NCBI RefSeq assembly: GCF_004798705.1
Contig: NZ_CP039290.1
Span: forward strand, 744,001-808,000
Length of the DNA: 64,000 bases
Source of the DNA: Arthrobacter sp. PAMC25564
GTDB taxonomy: Bacteria; Actinomycetota; Actinomycetes; Actinomycetales; Micrococcaceae
Direction: 5' to 3'
Program-made: the position numbers and the translations under genes
In this document: positions 16,521-25,009 of the stretch, piece by piece
Position numbering within the stretch: the stretch's first letter is position 1
Layout: each line of letters opens with the position of its first letter
The notes under the pieces: model-generated
Told to the model about the DNA's origin: nothing
The model's database searches: none
What the model saw: only the letters and a program-made list of their open reading frames with translations

Positions 16521-16568
16521 GTTGTAGCTTCAACTTCGAGTTTCCACTGATTTGGTTGAATTGTCAAC
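16521..16568 (-). promoter_or_regulatory. Tandem GTTG-N6-CAAC operators and promoter of doxX
   Basis: GTTGTAGCTTCAAC (16521-16534) and GTTGAATTGTCAAC (16555-16568) share the GTTG-N6-CAAC dyad. On the minus strand the second contains TTGACA (16567-16562), a perfect -35, with GAAACT 17 bases on as a weak -10. Similar dyads are bound by MarR-type redox regulators in actinobacteria. The regulator is not in the window. Confidence 0.6.
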
Positions 16569-16602
16569 TAAAAGCGACCTGCTGTGACGATGCCGACCCC
16601 GC

Positions 16603-16608
16603 TAGGGT
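16603..16608 (+). promoter_or_regulatory. -10 element suggesting a leaderless MATE transcript
   Basis: TAGGGT (TANNNT) ends 6 bases before the GTG start at 16615, and no ribosome-binding site is visible. This is the usual layout of leaderless actinobacterial mRNAs. Confidence 0.5.
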
Positions 16609-16614
16609 GGTTCC

Positions 16615-17994
16615 GTGCCTGCCTCCCCTCCGCCTCCCGCACGGCCGCCTGCGCGGCAGACCGCGATGAAGCCCGCTCCCGCCGGCCACCGGCGGGAGAT
16701 CCTGCGCCTCGCGGTGCCCGCCTTCGGCGCCCTGGTCGCCGAGCCGCTGTTCCTGCTCGCGGATTCGGCCATCGTGGGCCACCTCGGCGTGGCCCAGCTG
16801 GCCGGCGTCGGACTGGCATCCGCCGTGCTGCACACCGCGGTGGGACTTATGGTCTTCCTGGCCTATTCCACGACGCCGGCCGTGGCGCGGGCGGTCGGCA
16901 GCGGCCAGCTCCCCAGGGCACTCGCGGCCGGACGCGACGGCGTCTGGCTGGCGCTCCTGCTGGGGATCGTCCTGGCGGCGGCCGGGTTCCTTGCCGCGGA
17001 ACCGCTGATGGACCTGATGGGCGCGCGCGGTGAGGTGCGGCTGTTCGCGGTGGACTACCTGCGCTGGTCTATGCCCGGCCTGGTGGCCATGCTGCTCATC
17101 TTCGCCGGCACCGGCGTGCTGCGGGGACTTCAGGACACCCGGACCCCGCTGGCGGTGGCCGCCGCCGGATTCACGCTGAACCTTGTGCTGAACCTCGTCC
17201 TGGTCTACGGGCTCAACTGGTCCGTCACCGGTTCCGCCGTCGGCACCAGCATCGCCCAGTGGGCCATGGCGCTTGTATACGTGCTGATGGTGCAGCGCAA
17301 TGCCCGCCGCCATGGCGTCCCCCTGCTGCCGGACTGGCGCGGCATCCGGGCGATGACCCGGGTCGGTTCCTGGCTCATGCTGCGAACGCTCAGCCTGCGC
17401 ATCGCGATCCTCGCCACGGTCCTCGTGGTCACCGCCCAGGGCCCCGTCAACCTGGCCGCCCATCAGCTCGCGATGACCATCTTCACCTTCCTCGCGTTCG
17501 CCCTGGATGCCCTCGCGATTGCCGCCCAGGCCCTGATCGGCAAGGAGCTCGGCGCCGCGCACACGGGTACGGCGCGCGAACTGACGCGCACCATGACCCG
17601 CTGGGGCCTCGGGTTCGGTGCCGGCACCGGCGTCCTGCTGGCCGCGGTGGCGCCCTGGGCGGGACCGCTCTTCACCGCAGACAACGGGGTGCGGGCCGCG
17701 CTCACGCTCGCACTCTGGGTGCTCGCCGCCGGCCAGCCGATAGCGGGCTACGTCTTCGTCCTCGACGGCGTCCTGATCGGCGCGGGTGACGCGCGGTACC
17801 TGGCGATCGCCGGCGTCGTCAATCTCGCCGTCTACCTCCCGCTGCTGCTGGCCGTCCGGCTGTCCGGGGCCGACGGCGGTGCGGGGCTGCTCTGGGTGTG
17901 GGCGGCGTTCTCCCTGGGCTACATGCTGGCGCGCGCGCTCACACTGGGCCTCCGTGCACGCACCGACCGCTGGATGGTGCCCGGTTCCCGCTGA
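16615..17994 (+). CDS. MATE-family (DinF-type) efflux transporter
   Basis: 459 residues and 12 predicted spans after a proline-rich N-terminus. Typical DinF/MATE segments are LRLAVPAFGALVAEPLFLLA (about 30-49), DSAIVGHLGVAQLAGVGLAS (about 50-69) and GVLRGLQDTRTPLAVAAAGF (about 163-182). It would export drugs or metabolites using a cation gradient. GTG start at 16615, probably leaderless. The last codons lie in a short tandem duplication of CCCGCTGAGCCGT. Confidence 0.9.
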   Translation: MPASPPPPARPPARQTAMKPAPAGHRREILRLAVPAFGALVAEPLFLLADSAIVGHLGVAQLAGVGLASAVLHTAVGLMVFLAYSTTPAVARAVGSGQLPRALAAGRDGVWLALLLGIVLAAAGFLAAEPLMDLMGARGEVRLFAVDYLRWSMPGLVAMLLIFAGTGVLRGLQDTRTPLAVAAAGFTLNLVLNLVLVYGLNWSVTGSAVGTSIAQWAMALVYVLMVQRNARRHGVPLLPDWRGIRAMTRVGSWLMLRTLSLRIAILATVLVVTAQGPVNLAAHQLAMTIFTFLAFALDALAIAAQALIGKELGAAHTGTARELTRTMTRWGLGFGAGTGVLLAAVAPWAGPLFTADNGVRAALTLALWVLAAGQPIAGYVFVLDGVLIGAGDARYLAIAGVVNLAVYLPLLLAVRLSGADGGAGLLWVWAAFSLGYMLARALTLGLRARTDRWMVPGSR

Positions 17995-18062
17995 GCCGTG
18001 CCCGCTGAGCCGTTCCCGCCGGGCCGCTGGCTGGCTGGGCACGGCGCGGATCCGCTTCGCAC

Positions 18063-18068
18063 TAAACT
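18063..18068 (+). promoter_or_regulatory. -10 element suggesting a leaderless transcript
   Basis: TAAACT (TANNNT) ends 6 bases before the GTG at 18075 and no ribosome-binding site is present. It mirrors the MATE gene arrangement. Confidence 0.5.
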
Positions 18069-18074
18069 GGACGG

Positions 18075-18668
18075 GTGACTCTCCCCGCAAGCCCTCACGC
18101 GTCCACCGCCCTGCCCGCCGCGGCGGACCTCTGGAAGCCCGTGCTCGTCCGTGCCGCCGTCGCGCTCGTGTTCGGAGCGCTGACCGTCTTCTGGGCCGTG
18201 CCGTCCGACGCCGGAATGGGCTGGGCCGGCGGAATCTACCTGCTGGCCACAGGCCTGGCGCTGATCTGGAGTGTGAAAAAGACCGGATTCGCGGCCGGCT
18301 CGCCCTCCGGCAAGATCCTGTCCGCCGGCGGAGCCGTCCTGACCGGAACAGGCGCGGCGGTGGCACTGCTTTCCAGCGGACTCGTTTTCGGGACCCTCGC
18401 GGCCCTGGGCCTGGGCCTGGCAGCCATTGCGGAGCTGTACCTCGGCGTCAGGAGCAGCGGCCGCTCGGTGCTGGCACGTGACTGGATCGCCTCCGGCGTG
18501 ATCGGTCTCGGCACCGCCGCCGCCCTGCCGTTCTTCATCGGCCTGGGCGCCCATGCGCTCCTCGGCGTTGCCGGCGGCGGCGCCATCATCAGCGGCGTGT
18601 TGTGGTTGCTGGCCGGCCTGACCCTGCGCCACGATGCGCGGGGCGATTCCGGCGAGGCCGTAAACTAG
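18075..18668 (+). CDS. Multi-span membrane protein, HdeD/DUF308-like
   Basis: 197 residues with about six hydrophobic spans in hairpin pairs, for example LVRAAVALVFGALTVFWAVP (about 24-43), GGIYLLATGLALIWSVKKTG, ILSAGGAVLTGTGAAVALLS and GGGAIISGVLWLLAGLTLRH near the end. The pattern of short repeated spans suggests an HdeD-like protein, but the match is weak. Function unknown. Confidence 0.65.
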   Translation: MTLPASPHASTALPAAADLWKPVLVRAAVALVFGALTVFWAVPSDAGMGWAGGIYLLATGLALIWSVKKTGFAAGSPSGKILSAGGAVLTGTGAAVALLSSGLVFGTLAALGLGLAAIAELYLGVRSSGRSVLARDWIASGVIGLGTAAALPFFIGLGAHALLGVAGGGAIISGVLWLLAGLTLRHDARGDSGEAVN

Positions 18669-18752
18669 TACCGACAGGTTCTACCTTGCGTAGAACGATT
18701 GCGTTACAAACCTGCCACGCCTGCCGGGCGTTGGCTGCAGGAGGAAAGCACC

Positions 18753-19109
18753 TTGGCACAGCAGAAATCCGGAGAACCGCGCAAGCTGCGGACCTCGGTC
18801 AAGGGACCGCTCATGTTCTCCACGTTCTGGGGCGTGCTGGTCTTCTTCGGCGTCCTGATCTTCGCCTCGGGCGGCAGCGCGCGCTCGCCCCGATTTGACC
18901 TGGCCTTCATCGGCGGGGTCAGCGCCTTCATCGTGATCCTGGTGGTGCTCGCCATGCTGTCGATGGGACACAAGGACAACCCGGAACACCTCGGCAAAGG
19001 ATCGGGCGTCAACCTGAGCTCGAAGAAGCCCTCCCCGGGCCACGGCGGCCATTCCGCACCGCCGGCCCCCGGAGCCTCCGACGCCCCGGGTGACGCGCCC
19101 CGCGGCTAG
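18753..19109 (+). CDS. Small two-span membrane protein
   Basis: 118 residues starting with TTG at 18753, chosen because CAGGAGGAAAG lies just before it. An in-frame ATG at 18699 lacks such a site. Two membrane spans lie at about residues 20-40 (MFSTFWGVLVFFGVLIFASG) and 50-72, followed by a cytoplasmic tail rich in proline, histidine and glycine. I do not recognise a family. Its stop overlaps the convergent CGNR gene by 4 bases (CTAG). Confidence 0.65.
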   Translation: MAQQKSGEPRKLRTSVKGPLMFSTFWGVLVFFGVLIFASGGSARSPRFDLAFIGGVSAFIVILVVLAMLSMGHKDNPEHLGKGSGVNLSSKKPSPGHGGHSAPPAPGASDAPGDAPRG

Positions 19110-19648
19110 GAGGCGGCTTTCCGCGCCCGGTACGCGGCCACGTGCGCCCGGTTGGCGCAGTTTCCGGTGTCACAATAGCGCTTGGAGCGGTTCCGGCTCA
19201 GGTCCAGCACCACAGCGTCACAGTCGTCGGCGGCGCAGGCCAGCAGGCGGTCCATTTCCTTGCTGCGGATCACGTCAACCAGGGCCATGGCTGCCTCGGT
19301 GCTCATCCGGTCCGCCAGCGGCGCCTCCGGCGTGGTTGCATGCAGATGCCAGTCCCACTGATCATGTTTGACCAGCTGGGGAAGTGCCCGGGCCTCCCGG
19401 AGCAGCCGGTTGACGGTCTCCACGGCGGCATCCTCACCGGCGAGCCAAAGCGCGGCAAGCTGGCCGCGGAGCCGGTGGACGCTGGCCAGCTCCGCCGCGT
19501 CCCGGGTCCGGGAGCCGGTGAATCCCTCGGCTTCGAGGAAGCGGTCCAGGTCCCCGGTGGTGGCCAGATGTTCTTCGCCGTTGGCCGCACTGTTGATGAG
19601 GTTGACCACCGAACGCAGGGCAATTTCCGTGTCAGGGGCAAAAACCAT
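19106..19648 (-). CDS. CGNR zinc-finger (ABATE-type) regulator
   Basis: 180 residues. The N-terminal ABATE domain (about 1-130) is followed by the C-terminal CGNR zinc finger, with cysteines in CAADDC and CDTGNC and ending ANRAHVAAYRARK. The CGNR signature appears here as TGNCANR. Such proteins are thought to be stress-related transcription factors. AAGGAG precedes the ATG. It is divergent from the EamA exporter across 72 bases and probably controls it. Confidence 0.85.
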   Translation of the reverse strand: MVFAPDTEIALRSVVNLINSAANGEEHLATTGDLDRFLEAEGFTGSRTRDAAELASVHRLRGQLAALWLAGEDAAVETVNRLLREARALPQLVKHDQWDWHLHATTPEAPLADRMSTEAAMALVDVIRSKEMDRLLACAADDCDAVVLDLSRNRSKRYCDTGNCANRAHVAAYRARKAAS

Positions 19649-19649
19649 C

Positions 19650-19685
19650 TTGACTCCTTACCTTGGGGGCGCGTATTGTCATGAC
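19650..19685 (+). promoter_or_regulatory. Promoter of the EamA gene with palindromic operator
   Basis: TTGACT (19650-19655) and TATTGT (19674-19679), spaced by 18 bases, form a good sigma-A-type promoter. The palindrome GTCATGAC (19678-19685) overlaps the -10 and may be an operator. The -35 also overlaps the ribosome-binding site of the divergent CGNR gene. Confidence 0.5.
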
Positions 19686-19720
19686 CATAACCCCAGTTTA
19701 CTCCTGACAGGAGGCAGCCC

Positions 19721-20776
19721 GTGTCTGCCGCACGCCACCCCGCCGACGCACCGGTCAAAGCCCATGCCGGAAAGCCGGGTCCTGATACAAGGCTCCCGGC
19801 TTCAGGCTTCATGGCCTCGGGCCTGGGCGTTGCCCTGTTTTCCTCGGCGGTGTTCGGCCTTTCCGGCTCGTTCGCCAAGGCGCTGCTGGAGACAGGCTGG
19901 ACCCCCGGCGCCGCGGTCACCGCCCGGCTCACCGGCGCCGCGCTGATCCTGGCAATCCCGGCCCTGCCGGCACTGCGCGGGCGCTGGCACCAGCTGAAGG
20001 ACAACTGGCTCACCGTCCTGCTCTTCGGCCTGATCGGCGTCGCGGCCTGCCAGCTGTTCTACTTCAACGCCGTGTCCCGGCTCTCGGTCGGCGTCGCCCT
20101 CCTGCTCGAATACCTGGCCCCTGTCATCATCGTGCTCTGGCTCTGGGCAGCCAGCCGGAAACGGCCGCGGCCACTGACCATCGCGGGCACGCTGCTCTCC
20201 CTGGGCGGGCTGGTCCTGGTCCTGGACCTCACCGGAGCGGTGAAGATCGATCTCATCGGCGTCCTGTGGGGGATCGCGGCCGCCGTCTGCCTCGCCATCT
20301 ACTTCTTCATCACGGCCAAGGAGAACGACACCCTTCCGCCGATCGTCCTGGCCTCCGGCGGGCTGATGGTGGGCGCCGTCGTGATGTGGCTCGCCGCGGC
20401 GACAGGCCTGCTGCCGATGGCGTTCAGCACGGCCGATACCAGGCTGGGCCCCTGGATCACCCCGTGGTGGGTGGCGCTGGCCGGCCTCGTCGTCCTGGCG
20501 ACGGTCGTTGCCTATGTCTCGGGCATCGTCGCAGCCCGGGCCCTCGGCTCGAAGGTCGCTTCCTTTGTCTCGCTGACCGAAGTGCTGTTTGCCGTCATCT
20601 GGGCCTGGCTGCTGCTTGGCGAGCTCCCCGGCCCCGTCCAGCTCCTGGGCGGGATCCTGATTGTCGGCGGGGTGGTGCTGGTCCGCGTGGACGAACTCCG
20701 CGGCGCCTCCGCGCCCGGGGCGGTCCCGCTGCCGGCGCAGCTGGATCACGCGAACGACGTCGAACCCGTTCCCTAA
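19721..20776 (+). CDS. EamA/RhaT-family (DMT) transporter
   Basis: 351 residues, ten predicted spans in two EamA repeats (about 32-165 and 180-325). Hallmarks are FGLSGSFAKALLETGWTPGA in the first repeat and LTEVLFAVIWAWLLLGELPG in the second. It probably exports an amino acid or metabolite. GTG start at 19721 after AGGAGG. Divergent from the CGNR regulator and convergent with copA, with a 12-base gap. Confidence 0.87.
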   Translation: MSAARHPADAPVKAHAGKPGPDTRLPASGFMASGLGVALFSSAVFGLSGSFAKALLETGWTPGAAVTARLTGAALILAIPALPALRGRWHQLKDNWLTVLLFGLIGVAACQLFYFNAVSRLSVGVALLLEYLAPVIIVLWLWAASRKRPRPLTIAGTLLSLGGLVLVLDLTGAVKIDLIGVLWGIAAAVCLAIYFFITAKENDTLPPIVLASGGLMVGAVVMWLAAATGLLPMAFSTADTRLGPWITPWWVALAGLVVLATVVAYVSGIVAARALGSKVASFVSLTEVLFAVIWAWLLLGELPGPVQLLGGILIVGGVVLVRVDELRGASAPGAVPLPAQLDHANDVEPVP

Positions 20777-20788
20777 GCGGACGCGCCG

Positions 20789-23137
20789 CTATTTGCCGAA
20801 GCTGCGGAGCCGCAGCGAGTTGGCCACCACAAGCACGGAGCTCGCGGCCATCGCCGCGCCGGCGATCATGGGGTTGAGCAGGCCCAGGGCCGCCACGGGA
20901 ATGCCGACCGCGTTGTAGAAGAAGGCCCAGAAGAGGTTTGTCTTGATCGTGCCGAGGGTCCGGCGGGACAGTTCAATGGCCTGTGCCACCTGCCCGAGGT
21001 CGTTGCCCATGACGGTCAGGTCGGCCGCCTCGATGGCCACGTCCGTGCCCGAGCCCATCGCTATGCCCAGGTCTGCCTGCGCCAGCGCCGCGGCATCGTT
21101 CACACCGTCCCCCGCCATGGCCACGGTGGCGCCGCCGGCCTGCAGCTTCCGCACGGCCTCGACCTTGCCCTCCGGCAGCACGCCGGCAAACACATCCTCG
21201 GGGCTGATCCCGACGGCGGCGGCCGCCTGCGCCGCCACCGCGGCATTGTCGCCGGTCAGCAGGATCGGACGGAGGCCGAGACCCCGGAGCCTGGCGATCG
21301 CCGCGGCGGAGCCCGGCTTGAGGGTGTCCCGCAGGCTGATGATGCCCGCAGCGGCCCCGTCCACGGCAACCCAGATGGCGGTGGCTCCGGATTCCTCGGC
21401 CGCGCGGAGGGCATCCTGCTGTGCCGCCGTGACGGCGATGCCGTTCTCCCGCAGCCAGCCGGTGCGGCCTGCCGTGATGAGGCGTCCTTCCACGGTTCCG
21501 GTCACTCCGCCGCCCGGGGCTGAATGGAAGCCGACGACGGCGGGGAGCTTCCCGGCGTCGTTGCCCGGGCCTGCCGCGGAACCTGCCGCCTCGGCGATGG
21601 CCCGGGCGACCGGGTGCTCGGAGGCGGCCTCCACAGCACCGGCCAGGCGCAGGACCCCGGCACGGGTGAAGCCGGAGAACGCCTGGGTGCCGTCCACGGC
21701 GAGCTGGCCGGTGGTCACCGTGCCGGTCTTGTCCAGCAGGATGGTGTCCACCGTCCTGGTGTCCTCGAGGACCTGCGGGCCCTTGATGAGGATGCCCAGT
21801 TGTGCTCCCCGGCCGGTTCCGGTGAGGAGCCCGACGGGAGTGGCCAGCCCGAGGGCGCAGGGGCAGGCGATGACCAGCACGGCGACGGCGGCCGTGAAGG
21901 CGGCGCGGAGTTCGGCGTCGCCGATGGCCGGGCCTGCCAGCACGAGCCAGACGGCGAAGGTGACCACGGCGATGACCAGGACGACCGGCACGAACACGGC
22001 GCTGATGCGGTCCGCGAGACGGGCGATCGGAGCCTTTCCGGTCTGTGCCTGGGCGACGAGCCGGCCTATCTGGGCCAGGGTGGTCCCGGAGCCCACGCGC
22101 GTGGCGCGGACGAGGAGCCGGCCCGAGGTGTTGATGGTGGCGCCCGTGACAGGGCTGTCCGGACCGACTTCGACCGGAACGGATTCGCCGGTCACAAGGG
22201 AGGCGTCGACGGCGGAGGAGCCGTCAATGACGACGCCGTCGGTCGCGATCTTCTCGCCGGGGCGGACCACGATGACATCACCCACGTCCAGCCGGTCGGC
22301 GGGGACCTTGTACTCCTGGCCGTCGCGGAGGATGGTGGCATCCTTGGCGCCGAGATTCAGCAGGGCTTTGAGGGCATCGCCGGCCTTGAGTTTGGCGTTG
22401 GCCTCCAGATGGCGGCCCAGCAGCAGGAACGTGGTGACGACCGCGGCGGTTTCAAAGTAGAGCCCGCCGGACGCGCTCTCCATCCCTTCCATGCCGGTCA
22501 TGCCAGTCATATCGGGGTGGGCCGTCAGCAACGGGTCCGCGAGCAGCTGCCAGGCTGAAAAGACGTAGGCCGCGGTTACTCCGATGGACACCAGGGTATC
22601 CATCGTGGAGGCAAGGTGCCGGGCGTTGACGGCCGCGGCCCGGTGGAACGGCCAGGCCGACCAGGTGACCACGGGCAAGGCCAGCGCACCCACGAACCAG
22701 CCCCAGTTGGGGAACTGGAAGGCCTGGAACATCGAAATCAGGACCACCGGGACGGTCAGCACGGCGGCGAGGATCAGCCGGGAACGCAGGCGGCTCGCGG
22801 GGTGTCTCGCCGAGCCGCCTGGGTGCTTCGCCGGTCCGCCGGCGGGGATTTCGGCGGTCGCAGGCACTGGGCCCGTATACAGCGGGGCGCGGACCGTGGC
22901 CTTGTAACCGGCGGCGGCTACCGTGGCGGTGATCTGCTCGTCGGTGACGCCGGCGGGCACCGTGACGTGGGCGGATTCCAGCGGGAGGTTGACCGTGGCC
23001 TCCACTCCGTCGAGCTTTCCGAGCTTGCGTTCGACGCGGCTGACGCAGGAGGCGCAGGTCATGCCCTCGATATCGAGCTCGAGCACCCGGCCCTGCGGCT
23101 GGTCCAGCAGTTGCTCTTTATCCACGGTGCTGCTCAC
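20789..23137 (-). CDS. copA: Copper-exporting P1B-type ATPase
   Basis: 782 residues. One heavy-metal-binding domain carries GMTCASC (25-31). Eight spans follow, with CPC at 425-427 in the sixth. Also present are TGES (316-319), the phosphorylation motif DKTGT (469-473), the HP dipeptide (508-509), and GDGVND in the hinge. A methionine-rich loop (DMTGMTGMEGME, about 209-220) lies between spans. CPC with these residues defines Cu(I) export. Third gene of csoR-copZ-copA, on the same strand with gaps of 67 and 47 bases. Confidence 0.95.
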   Translation of the reverse strand: MSSTVDKEQLLDQPQGRVLELDIEGMTCASCVSRVERKLGKLDGVEATVNLPLESAHVTVPAGVTDEQITATVAAAGYKATVRAPLYTGPVPATAEIPAGGPAKHPGGSARHPASRLRSRLILAAVLTVPVVLISMFQAFQFPNWGWFVGALALPVVTWSAWPFHRAAAVNARHLASTMDTLVSIGVTAAYVFSAWQLLADPLLTAHPDMTGMTGMEGMESASGGLYFETAAVVTTFLLLGRHLEANAKLKAGDALKALLNLGAKDATILRDGQEYKVPADRLDVGDVIVVRPGEKIATDGVVIDGSSAVDASLVTGESVPVEVGPDSPVTGATINTSGRLLVRATRVGSGTTLAQIGRLVAQAQTGKAPIARLADRISAVFVPVVLVIAVVTFAVWLVLAGPAIGDAELRAAFTAAVAVLVIACPCALGLATPVGLLTGTGRGAQLGILIKGPQVLEDTRTVDTILLDKTGTVTTGQLAVDGTQAFSGFTRAGVLRLAGAVEAASEHPVARAIAEAAGSAAGPGNDAGKLPAVVGFHSAPGGGVTGTVEGRLITAGRTGWLRENGIAVTAAQQDALRAAEESGATAIWVAVDGAAAGIISLRDTLKPGSAAAIARLRGLGLRPILLTGDNAAVAAQAAAAVGISPEDVFAGVLPEGKVEAVRKLQAGGATVAMAGDGVNDAAALAQADLGIAMGSGTDVAIEAADLTVMGNDLGQVAQAIELSRRTLGTIKTNLFWAFFYNAVGIPVAALGLLNPMIAGAAMAASSVLVVANSLRLRSFGK

Positions 23138-23184
23138 TGTACTTTCCCGTTCCGATGGTGGTCCGGCTGGTGATGGGGTGGGGC

Positions 23185-23415
23185 TCAGGCTTCGTTGGCG
23201 ACCACCAGGTAGCCCGCCTCGGCGATGGCCTCGCCGATTTCGGAAGGGGACAGCGCCCGTGCCGAGGTGATGGTGACGGTGGAGATACCGCCGGAGTTGA
23301 GGTCGACGTCGACCTTTTCGACGCCGTCGAGGGCCTCGAGTTCTTCGCTGACGGAGGACACGCAGTGTCCGCAGGTCATCCCGGAAACGTCGACGGTGGT
23401 GGAAACGGTGCTCAT
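23185..23415 (-). CDS. copZ: Copper chaperone CopZ
   Basis: 76 residues, a single heavy-metal-associated domain with GMTCGHC at 12-18 (Cys15 and Cys18 bind Cu(I)). It ferries copper to CopA. I start it at the ATG at 23415, behind AAGGAG. Further in-frame upstream codons overlap csoR's 3' end and lack a ribosome-binding site. Confidence 0.93.
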   Translation of the reverse strand: MSTVSTTVDVSGMTCGHCVSSVSEELEALDGVEKVDVDLNSGGISTVTITSARALSPSEIGEAIAEAGYLVVANEA

Positions 23416-23482
23416 GGCCTGCTCCTTGTCGGTGGACTGATTGTGGTTCATCAGCCCGATGGTGTGGTGAGTGGTGTTGCCG

Positions 23483-23830
23483 CTACCGCAGCAGGCGGCC
23501 GATGGCATCGGTGGCCTCTTTGACCTTGAAGTCAATCGCCTCGGCCCGCAGATCCGGGTCCGGTTCAGCGGCGGCACCGACCACGCAGTGGCCGATGTGT
23601 TCTTCCACGAGCCCCAGGCTGACGGCGTGCAGGGCCTTGGTCACGGCGGCAACCTGGGTGAGGATGTCGATGCAGTACTTGTCCTCATCGACCATCCGGG
23701 CGATGCCGCGCACCTGGCCTTCAATCCGTTTGAGCCGCCGCAGGTAGGCCTCCTTGTTGGAGGAATAGCCGTGCTGCCCCTGCGCTTCCGTCTCCACCGG
23801 GGCATGGAGGGGAACTTCGGACTCGTTCAT
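23483..23830 (-). CDS. csoR: Copper-sensing repressor CsoR
   Basis: 115 residues. The all-helical CsoR fold starts at KEAYLRRLKRIEGQVRGIAR. The Cu(I) ligands are Cys53, His78 and Cys82, with exactly the spacing of Mycobacterium tuberculosis CsoR Cys36, His61 and Cys65. First gene of the copper operon; its operator lies at 23842-23858. Confidence 0.95.
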   Translation of the reverse strand: MNESEVPLHAPVETEAQGQHGYSSNKEAYLRRLKRIEGQVRGIARMVDEDKYCIDILTQVAAVTKALHAVSLGLVEEHIGHCVVGAAAEPDPDLRAEAIDFKVKEATDAIGRLLR

Positions 23831-23841
23831 AAACCCAGAAT

Positions 23842-23880
23842 ATACCCCCTAGGGGTATCAATCAAGTACCCGGCGGGGTA
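23842..23880 (-). promoter_or_regulatory. CsoR operator and promoter of the copper operon
   Basis: ATACCCCCTAGGGGTAT (23842-23858) has 7-bp arms and matches CsoR-type copper operators. A weaker dyad, TACCC-N4-GGGTA, lies at 23867-23880. On the minus strand TTGATT (23865-23860) and TATTCT (23842-23837), 17 bases apart, flank the main palindrome, so bound CsoR would block the polymerase. Confidence 0.85.
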
Positions 23881-23908
23881 TCTCGGGTCTCAACGGGCGG
23901 TCCGGAAA

Positions 23909-23955
23909 ATTAAAGAGCTCCGGAGTGCGTTATTGGGGGATACGCACTCCGGAGC
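23909..23955 (-). terminator. Terminator downstream of the universal stress gene
   Basis: A 14-bp perfect stem (23917-23930 with 23942-23955) has an 11-base loop. On the minus strand it is followed by TCTTTAATTTT. It lies 112 bases past the universal stress protein stop and insulates the copper promoter. Confidence 0.75.
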
Positions 23956-24066
23956 GGCTTTGGGGGTGGGCCGTTTACCTTTCCACCGGATTAAGCATAC
24001 TTGGCGGCACGGGGGTAAAACCAGCGTCTCAAATAAGTACTTTCACTTTATTTTTAGCCTGCCGGG

Positions 24067-24564
24067 TCACCCGCCGGCATCCGCGGCCCGTGCCGGAACG
24101 ACCAGGACCGGATGCTCCTGGTGATGGCTCAGCCACGCAGCCACAGAGCCGTTGAGAGCCGCGGCGAGACGGTGGCCGAGCCCGCGTTCTGGTGTCCCGA
24201 CGATGATCATGGCTGCGCCGGATTCGGCAGCGAGCCTGCCGATCGCCCGGGCGGGATCCCCGGCGAGGGTCCGCAGGGACCACTCGATCCCCTGGCCTGC
24301 GCAGGCTGCCTCCATCGTGGACTGCAGACCCTCGGTCACGGCCCGGATCTTGGCGTCGTCGGTGTCAGGGTGCAGGGAAAGCCGATGTGCGGACCGTGCC
24401 GGGTCCCACTCCACGAGGTAGCTCGCCTCGTCCACATAGGCACAGATCATCGGGACGGCGAGGCTCTTTGCCAGTGATGTTGCGGTTTCCAGCACCTCAG
24501 GATGCTGGCCGGGCATCACCCCGACCACCAGGGGAGCCGCGCCGCTGCTGCGCTCTGAAGACAT
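24067..24564 (-). CDS. Universal stress protein
   Basis: 165 residues, a single Usp domain. The nucleotide-binding pattern near the C-terminus is VGTPERGLGHRLAAALNGSV followed by AAWLSHHQEHPVLVVP, matching G-2X-G-9X-G-S/N of ATP-binding members. I start at the ATG at 24564; a TTG two codons upstream is possible. It is monocistronic, with its own terminator. Confidence 0.85.
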   Translation of the reverse strand: MSSERSSGAAPLVVGVMPGQHPEVLETATSLAKSLAVPMICAYVDEASYLVEWDPARSAHRLSLHPDTDDAKIRAVTEGLQSTMEAACAGQGIEWSLRTLAGDPARAIGRLAAESGAAMIIVGTPERGLGHRLAAALNGSVAAWLSHHQEHPVLVVPARAADAGG

Positions 24565-24712
24565 ACCCAATTGTTTCCCCGGGCCGGCAGCCTGAACAGG
24601 GACTTACTTCCCGATCTTCGGCGGACTTTCGGCGGGGCTTCGGCGGGGGACCGGCTATTGAACGCCCTCGGTGCGGGGCCTAACGTGGAAGGACAAGGAA
24701 AGGGTGACCGCC

Positions 24713-24913
24713 GTGGAAATCTTCATGTGGTGGCTGGATCTGGATCTGGCGTGCAAGGAGTGGCTCCGGGAAAACCTGCGCTCCGCCGAGTTGCCCGTGG
24801 AGGTGCTGCAGAGCATCGCGGCGGCCGGCGGCCCCGGCCCGGAGGTCGTGGCCGCAGTGTTGACCGAGGCAGACTGGGACTTTATCGAGACACAGTCGGA
24901 GTTCGTCGACTGA
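24713..24913 (+). CDS. Small acidic protein of unknown function
   Basis: 66 residues starting with GTG at 24713, preceded by AAGGAAAGG at a normal distance. It begins MEIFMWWLDLDLACKEWLRE and ends ADWDFIETQSEFVD. It is acidic, tryptophan-rich and without a membrane span. I do not recognise it. The clean codon use and ribosome-binding site make it a likely real gene, with the propeller gene 96 bases downstream. Confidence 0.55.
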   Translation: MEIFMWWLDLDLACKEWLRENLRSAELPVEVLQSIAAAGGPGPEVVAAVLTEADWDFIETQSEFVD

Positions 24914-25009
24914 CGCCGGATCCGGCGGACTCACGGCTGGACCCCCGGCGTCGTCCGGGCGCACGAAGAAACCATTGCGGTCACCCGGCAGGGGTGGTTG
25001 CATGGGGGC

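Noticed and set aside
16564..18366. A 600-codon open frame antisense to the MATE gene
   Set aside because: Arg-, Gly- and Gln-rich text without domains; the sense strand is a clear MATE transporter.
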